Part shown: in pieces, positions 31,132-34,392 of the stretch | Layout: each line of letters starts with the position of its first letter | How positions within the stretch are numbered: the first letter of the stretch is position 1 | Source of the DNA: an uncultured Clostridia bacterium | GTDB lineage: Bacteria > Bacillota > Clostridia > TANB77 > CAG-508 | Length of the DNA: 34,392 nt | Direction of reading: 5' to 3' | Assembly: GCA_947625685.1 (NCBI GenBank) | Contig: CANQPK010000010.1 | Span: 1-34,392 of the forward strand | Notes under the pieces: model-generated | Databases searched by the model: none | The model's input: only the letters and a program-made list of their open reading frames with translations | What the model was told of the DNA's origin: nothing | Translations under genes and position numbers: made by a program

Positions 31132-31369
31132 ATGGAAAATTATACCTTTGAACAATTTGAAGAAATTTTAGATCAGGGATATCAAGTATATTTTACTTAT
31201 TTAAAAAATAGATATTTACTATTTAAAACTACTGAAAATTGTTATACACAAAAGTTAATTTCAGTTCGGACAAAAGAACCCTCCAGCTAAAATTGCAATG
31301 GTAACTAAAAAATATATAAAAGAATTATATCCTTTTTTCGAAGATCTTGAATATAAATATGATGTATAA
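31132..31369 (+). CDS. Small hypothetical protein with one +1 CGG site
   Basis: 78 residues after correction, visible only if the extra C at 31267 (gtt-C-gga, Gly46) is skipped. Otherwise it ends after about 52 residues. N-terminal MENYTFEQFEEILDQGY, then FTYLKNRYLLF, then after the shift SVGQKNPPAKIAMV and an acidic/aromatic tail ending EYKYDV. RBS agaaagga precedes the ATG. It sits between ligA and mntP with short gaps, so is probably in the same transcript. The composition is coherent on both sides of the site. No family recognised. Confidence 0.7.
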
Positions 31370-31389
31370 CTTTAAAGAGAGGAAAATAT

Positions 31390-31947
31390 ATGACTCTAAC
31401 AGAGATAATTTTAATATCAATTGGATTAGCAATGGATGCTTTTGCAGTGTCAATTTGTAAAGGATTGTCTATTAAGAAAATAAACTGGAAAGTAATTTGT
31501 ATTGTTGGATTGTATTTTGGTATTTTTCAAGCTGGAATGCCAATTATTGGATATTTTCTAGGAAAAGGTTTTGAAAGTTTTGTAACTAAAATTGACCATT
31601 GGATTGCATTTATCTTACTTTCATTTATAGGTATAAATATGATAAAGGAGGCATTTAGTAAAGACGAAAATATAAATGGTGATGACTTAAGTTTTAAAAC
31701 TATGATAATCTTAGCAATTGCAACAAGTATAGATGCTTTAGCAGTTGGAATAACCTTTGCATTTTTTGATGTAAATATTATATTTTCAATATCTATGATT
31801 GGAATAATAACATTTATATTATCAGCTATAGGAGTAATATTAGGAAATAAATTCGGAAACAAATATGAAAAAAAGTCGCAATTGTTAGGAGGATTAATTT
31901 TAATTATAATTGGAATAAAGATATTAATTGAACATTTAACATCATAA
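31390..31947 (+). CDS. mntP: Manganese efflux pump MntP
   Basis: 185 residues with six hydrophobic helices. The paired MntP motifs are visible: LAMDAFAVSICKGL in helix 1 and SIDALAVGITFAF in helix 4, with the functional aspartates. It exports Mn(II). RBS agaggaaa. It shows no riboswitch-like leader, since the gap to the preceding gene is only 20 bases. Confidence 0.93.
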   Translation: MTLTEIILISIGLAMDAFAVSICKGLSIKKINWKVICIVGLYFGIFQAGMPIIGYFLGKGFESFVTKIDHWIAFILLSFIGINMIKEAFSKDENINGDDLSFKTMIILAIATSIDALAVGITFAFFDVNIIFSISMIGIITFILSAIGVILGNKFGNKYEKKSQLLGGLILIIIGIKILIEHLTS

Positions 31948-31997
31948 AAATAAGTATTACACATAAATAAAATATAAAAATGAGAGGATGAAGAAAT

Positions 31998-34030
31998 ATG
32001 AACAAGACTAAAGTATTAATTGTATTAATAGTTGTAGTAACTATAATTGCTTTGAGTATTATTGGATTTGGAATATTTTCACACAAAGATAATCCAGAAA
32101 TTACAATAACTGAGTATTTCTCATATTTAACGAACGGCGAATATGAAAATATGTATGAATTATTAAGTACAAGTTCTAAACAAAGCATAAGTAAAGATGA
32201 TTTTGTGTCAAGAAATAAAAACATATATTCAGGAATAGAAGCAACAAATATAGCAATAAATGATATACAAAATGAAAAACTAGATAATGGAGATATAAAG
32301 GTTACATACAACATGTCAATGGATACATTAGCTGGACAAGTTTCTTTTCCAAATGAAATGACATTAGTAAAAGAAGATAAAAATTATTTTATAAACTGGA
32401 GCTCAAAACTAATTTTACAAAATTTAGGAAATGATGAAAAAGTAAAAGTTTCATCAATATCAGCAAAAAGAGGAAATATATATGACAGAAATGGCGTTTT
32501 ACTTGCAGGAGAAGGAATAATTTCTTCTGTTGGTTTAGTTCCAGGAAAGATGAATGAAAATAAAGATGAGGATATTAAAAAATTAGCAGAATTATTAGAA
32601 ATAACTGAAGAAAAAATAAAATCAGCCTTAAGCGCAAGTTATGTAAAGGATGATACATTTGTAGCATTAGCAAAAGTATCTAAAGATAATTATGAACTAA
32701 AAGAAAAATTATTACAAATAAAAGGTGTAATGATTACAGATGCAAAAGCAAGAGTATATGATTATGCAGAACAAGCAGCACATTTAATACGGATATGTCC
32801 AAAATATAAATGCTGAAGAACTAAAAGAATATGCAGGAAAAGGTTATACAGAAAGTAGTATTATTGGAAAAGCAGGGCTAGAAAAAATATTTGAAGATAG
32901 ACTAAGAGGACAAGACGGTGTAGAGATATACATAGTAGATAGTAATGGAAATAAAAGAAAAACTATAGCACAACAAGAAGTACAAAATGGGGAAGATATA
33001 AAACTTACTATTGATATAGAACTTCAAAATTATGTTTATGAACAATTCAAAAACGACAAAGGATGTGCAGTTGTTATAAATTCAAAAACAGGAGAAGTTT
33101 TAGCAATATGCAGTACGCCTTCATATGATACAAATGACTATATTTTAGGGATGACTACAAATAAATGGAATACATTATCTGAAAGAGCAGATAAACCTTT
33201 GTATAATAGATATCAAGCAACATTTGCACCAGGTTCATCATTCAAACCAATTATAGCCGGAATAGCACTTACTAACCGGAGCCATCACTGCTGATGAAGA
33301 CCTAGGAAGAAGTGGCACAAGTTGGCAAAAGGATTCTGGCTGGGGAACATATCATATAACGACGCTTACAACTTATTCAGGAAGGGCAAATTTACAAAAT
33401 GCATTAATATATTCTGACAACATATATTTCGCAAAAACAGCTTTAAAAATAGGCGGAAAAACACTTTCAAGTGAATTGAATAGAATAGGATTTAATAAAT
33501 CTATAGATTTTGCACAAGCAATGAGTGCATCACAATATGCAAATAATAATAGTTTCGATAGTGAAATACAAATTGCAGATACTGGATATGGACAAGGACA
33601 AGTTTTAGTAAATCCGGTACATGTAGCATCTATCTATTCAGCTTTTGTAAATGAAGGAAATATGATTAAACCATACATAGAGTATAAAGAAAGCAATGTA
33701 CCTGAATACTATATAGAAGGAGCTTTTTCAAAGGATGCTGCAAATACTATAAAAGAAGATTTGGTACAAGTTGTAGAAAACCCAAATGGAACAGCTCATT
33801 CAGCTAAAATAGACGGAACAAAAATTGCAGGAAAAACAGGAACAGCTGAGCTTAAGACCTCTAAGGATGAAAATGGAGCAGAGATAGGTTGGTTTAACTG
33901 CTTTATAGCAGATGAAAACTCTAATAAACAAGCTTTAATAATTAGCATGGTAGATGGTGTAGAAAATAGAGGTGGAAGTCATTATCTTTTACCAAAAGCA
34001 AAAGCAATATTAGAAAAAATAATAAAATAA
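31998..34030 (+). CDS. Class B penicillin-binding protein (PBP2a/MecA-type architecture) with two +1 CGG sites
   Basis: 676 residues corrected. N-terminal membrane anchor (~5-27), NTF2-like MecA_N domain (~35-150), dimerisation domain starting KRGNIYDRNGVLLA, then a transpeptidase with SxxK (Ser413 in PGSSFKP), SDN (from Ser472) and KTG (from Lys612). Extra C at 32790 (ata-C-gga, Gly265) and 33277 (aac-C-gga, Gly427). The second lies between SxxK and SDN, so the catalytic site is only assembled if the shift occurs. It cross-links peptidoglycan. MecA_N-type PBPs include low-affinity enzymes linked to beta-lactam tolerance in other species, but whether this one is low affinity is unknown. Confidence 0.92.
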
Positions 34031-34060
34031 TAAATCTTAATATTACAAAAGCATTAAGAA

Positions 34061-34113
34061 TATATTACAAATCAATTACTTTTATTGACGAAAATTAAGA
34101 AATAACTTACAAT
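34061..34113 (+). promoter_or_regulatory. Surface-gene promoter with shared upstream box (copy 3 of 3)
   Basis: TTGACG (34085-34090), 17 bases, TACAAT (34108-34113). The box TATATTACAAATCA begins 24 bases before the -35, the same sequence and distance as at 7793 and 9694. It drives the second leader element. Confidence 0.65.
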
Positions 34114-34171
34114 AAAATTAATATAATATATATTAGTTAGGCAAAAGATAAAATTTGGAGGGAAACGAAAG

Positions 34172-34315
<144 letters not shown>

Positions 34316-34392
34316 AAAAGACAGTAGGTAATATGTCAATAGAAAAATATAAAATTTTTCAAATATTTTTAAACTAAATATTGAAAAATAGG
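34316..34392. other. AT-rich end of window with an inverted repeat
   Basis: 34354-34368 (ATTTTTCAAATATTT) and 34376-34389 (AAATATTGAAAAAT) are complementary except for one extra A. No gene is seen. By analogy with 8028, another surface gene could start just beyond the edge. Confidence 0.4.

Overview
The window is about 34 kb of AT-rich DNA (roughly 30% GC by eye) from a low-GC, Gram-positive, endospore-lineage bacterium. It is most likely an uncultivated gut-type member of the Clostridia. The basis is the priA-def-fmt, recA-recX and scpA neighbourhoods, a GerW/YtfJ sporulation-type protein next to a DUF2953 protein, a YtvI-type permease, and surface proteins with the pseudopilin-like N-terminus (GITLIALIIT) common in such genomes. 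No tRNA, rRNA, CRISPR array, transposase or phage gene is visible. The exact taxon is inference.

Layout: 1-1287 is the end of a secreted FN3/DnaJ-zinc-finger-like protein plus a small membrane protein. 1373-3615 (minus) is an NAD salvage pair, nadE-pncB. 3739-7756 is miaB-mutS. 7791-11258 is a surface-protein island: a leader/attenuator-like element, a pseudopilin-SGNH hydrolase, and a pseudopilin-FGE-like protein. 11288-11447 is a possible small RNA. 11499-20820 is priA-def-fmt, an unknown gene, a dGTPase-like HD protein, lepA and a nucleoside kinase. 20839-22836 is an RNHCP protein and a peptide-binding protein. 22921-26634 is recA-recX, scpA, DUF2953 and ytfJ. 26689-34030 is a CBS protein, a YtvI-like permease, pgsA, ligA, a 78-residue protein, mntP and a class B penicillin-binding protein. 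The window ends in a second copy of the leader/attenuator-like element.

The main discovery candidate is a genome-level decoding rule. Fourteen genes, many of them housekeeping (pncB, nadE, miaB, mutS, priA, fmt, lepA, a PBP and others), appear frameshifted at 24 positions. All 24 breaks are the same event: one extra C exactly at a codon boundary before a glycine codon GGN, so that an in-frame CGG appears. Removing that C restores full-length, family-typical proteins every time. Reading every gene by eye, I found no in-frame CGG that simply encodes arginine; about 60 other CGG trinucleotides in genes are all out of frame. CGT, CGC, CGA, AGA and AGG are used for arginine. The simplest reading is that CGG has lost its tRNA-Arg and that CGGN is read as one glycine by +1 frameshifting or quadruplet decoding. 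A systematic assembly error is the main alternative. It is made less likely by the reading-frame specificity, by the occurrence on both strands, and by identical 9-mers that occur with and without the extra C. Coordinates of interrupted genes below span the whole gene, with each extra base listed.
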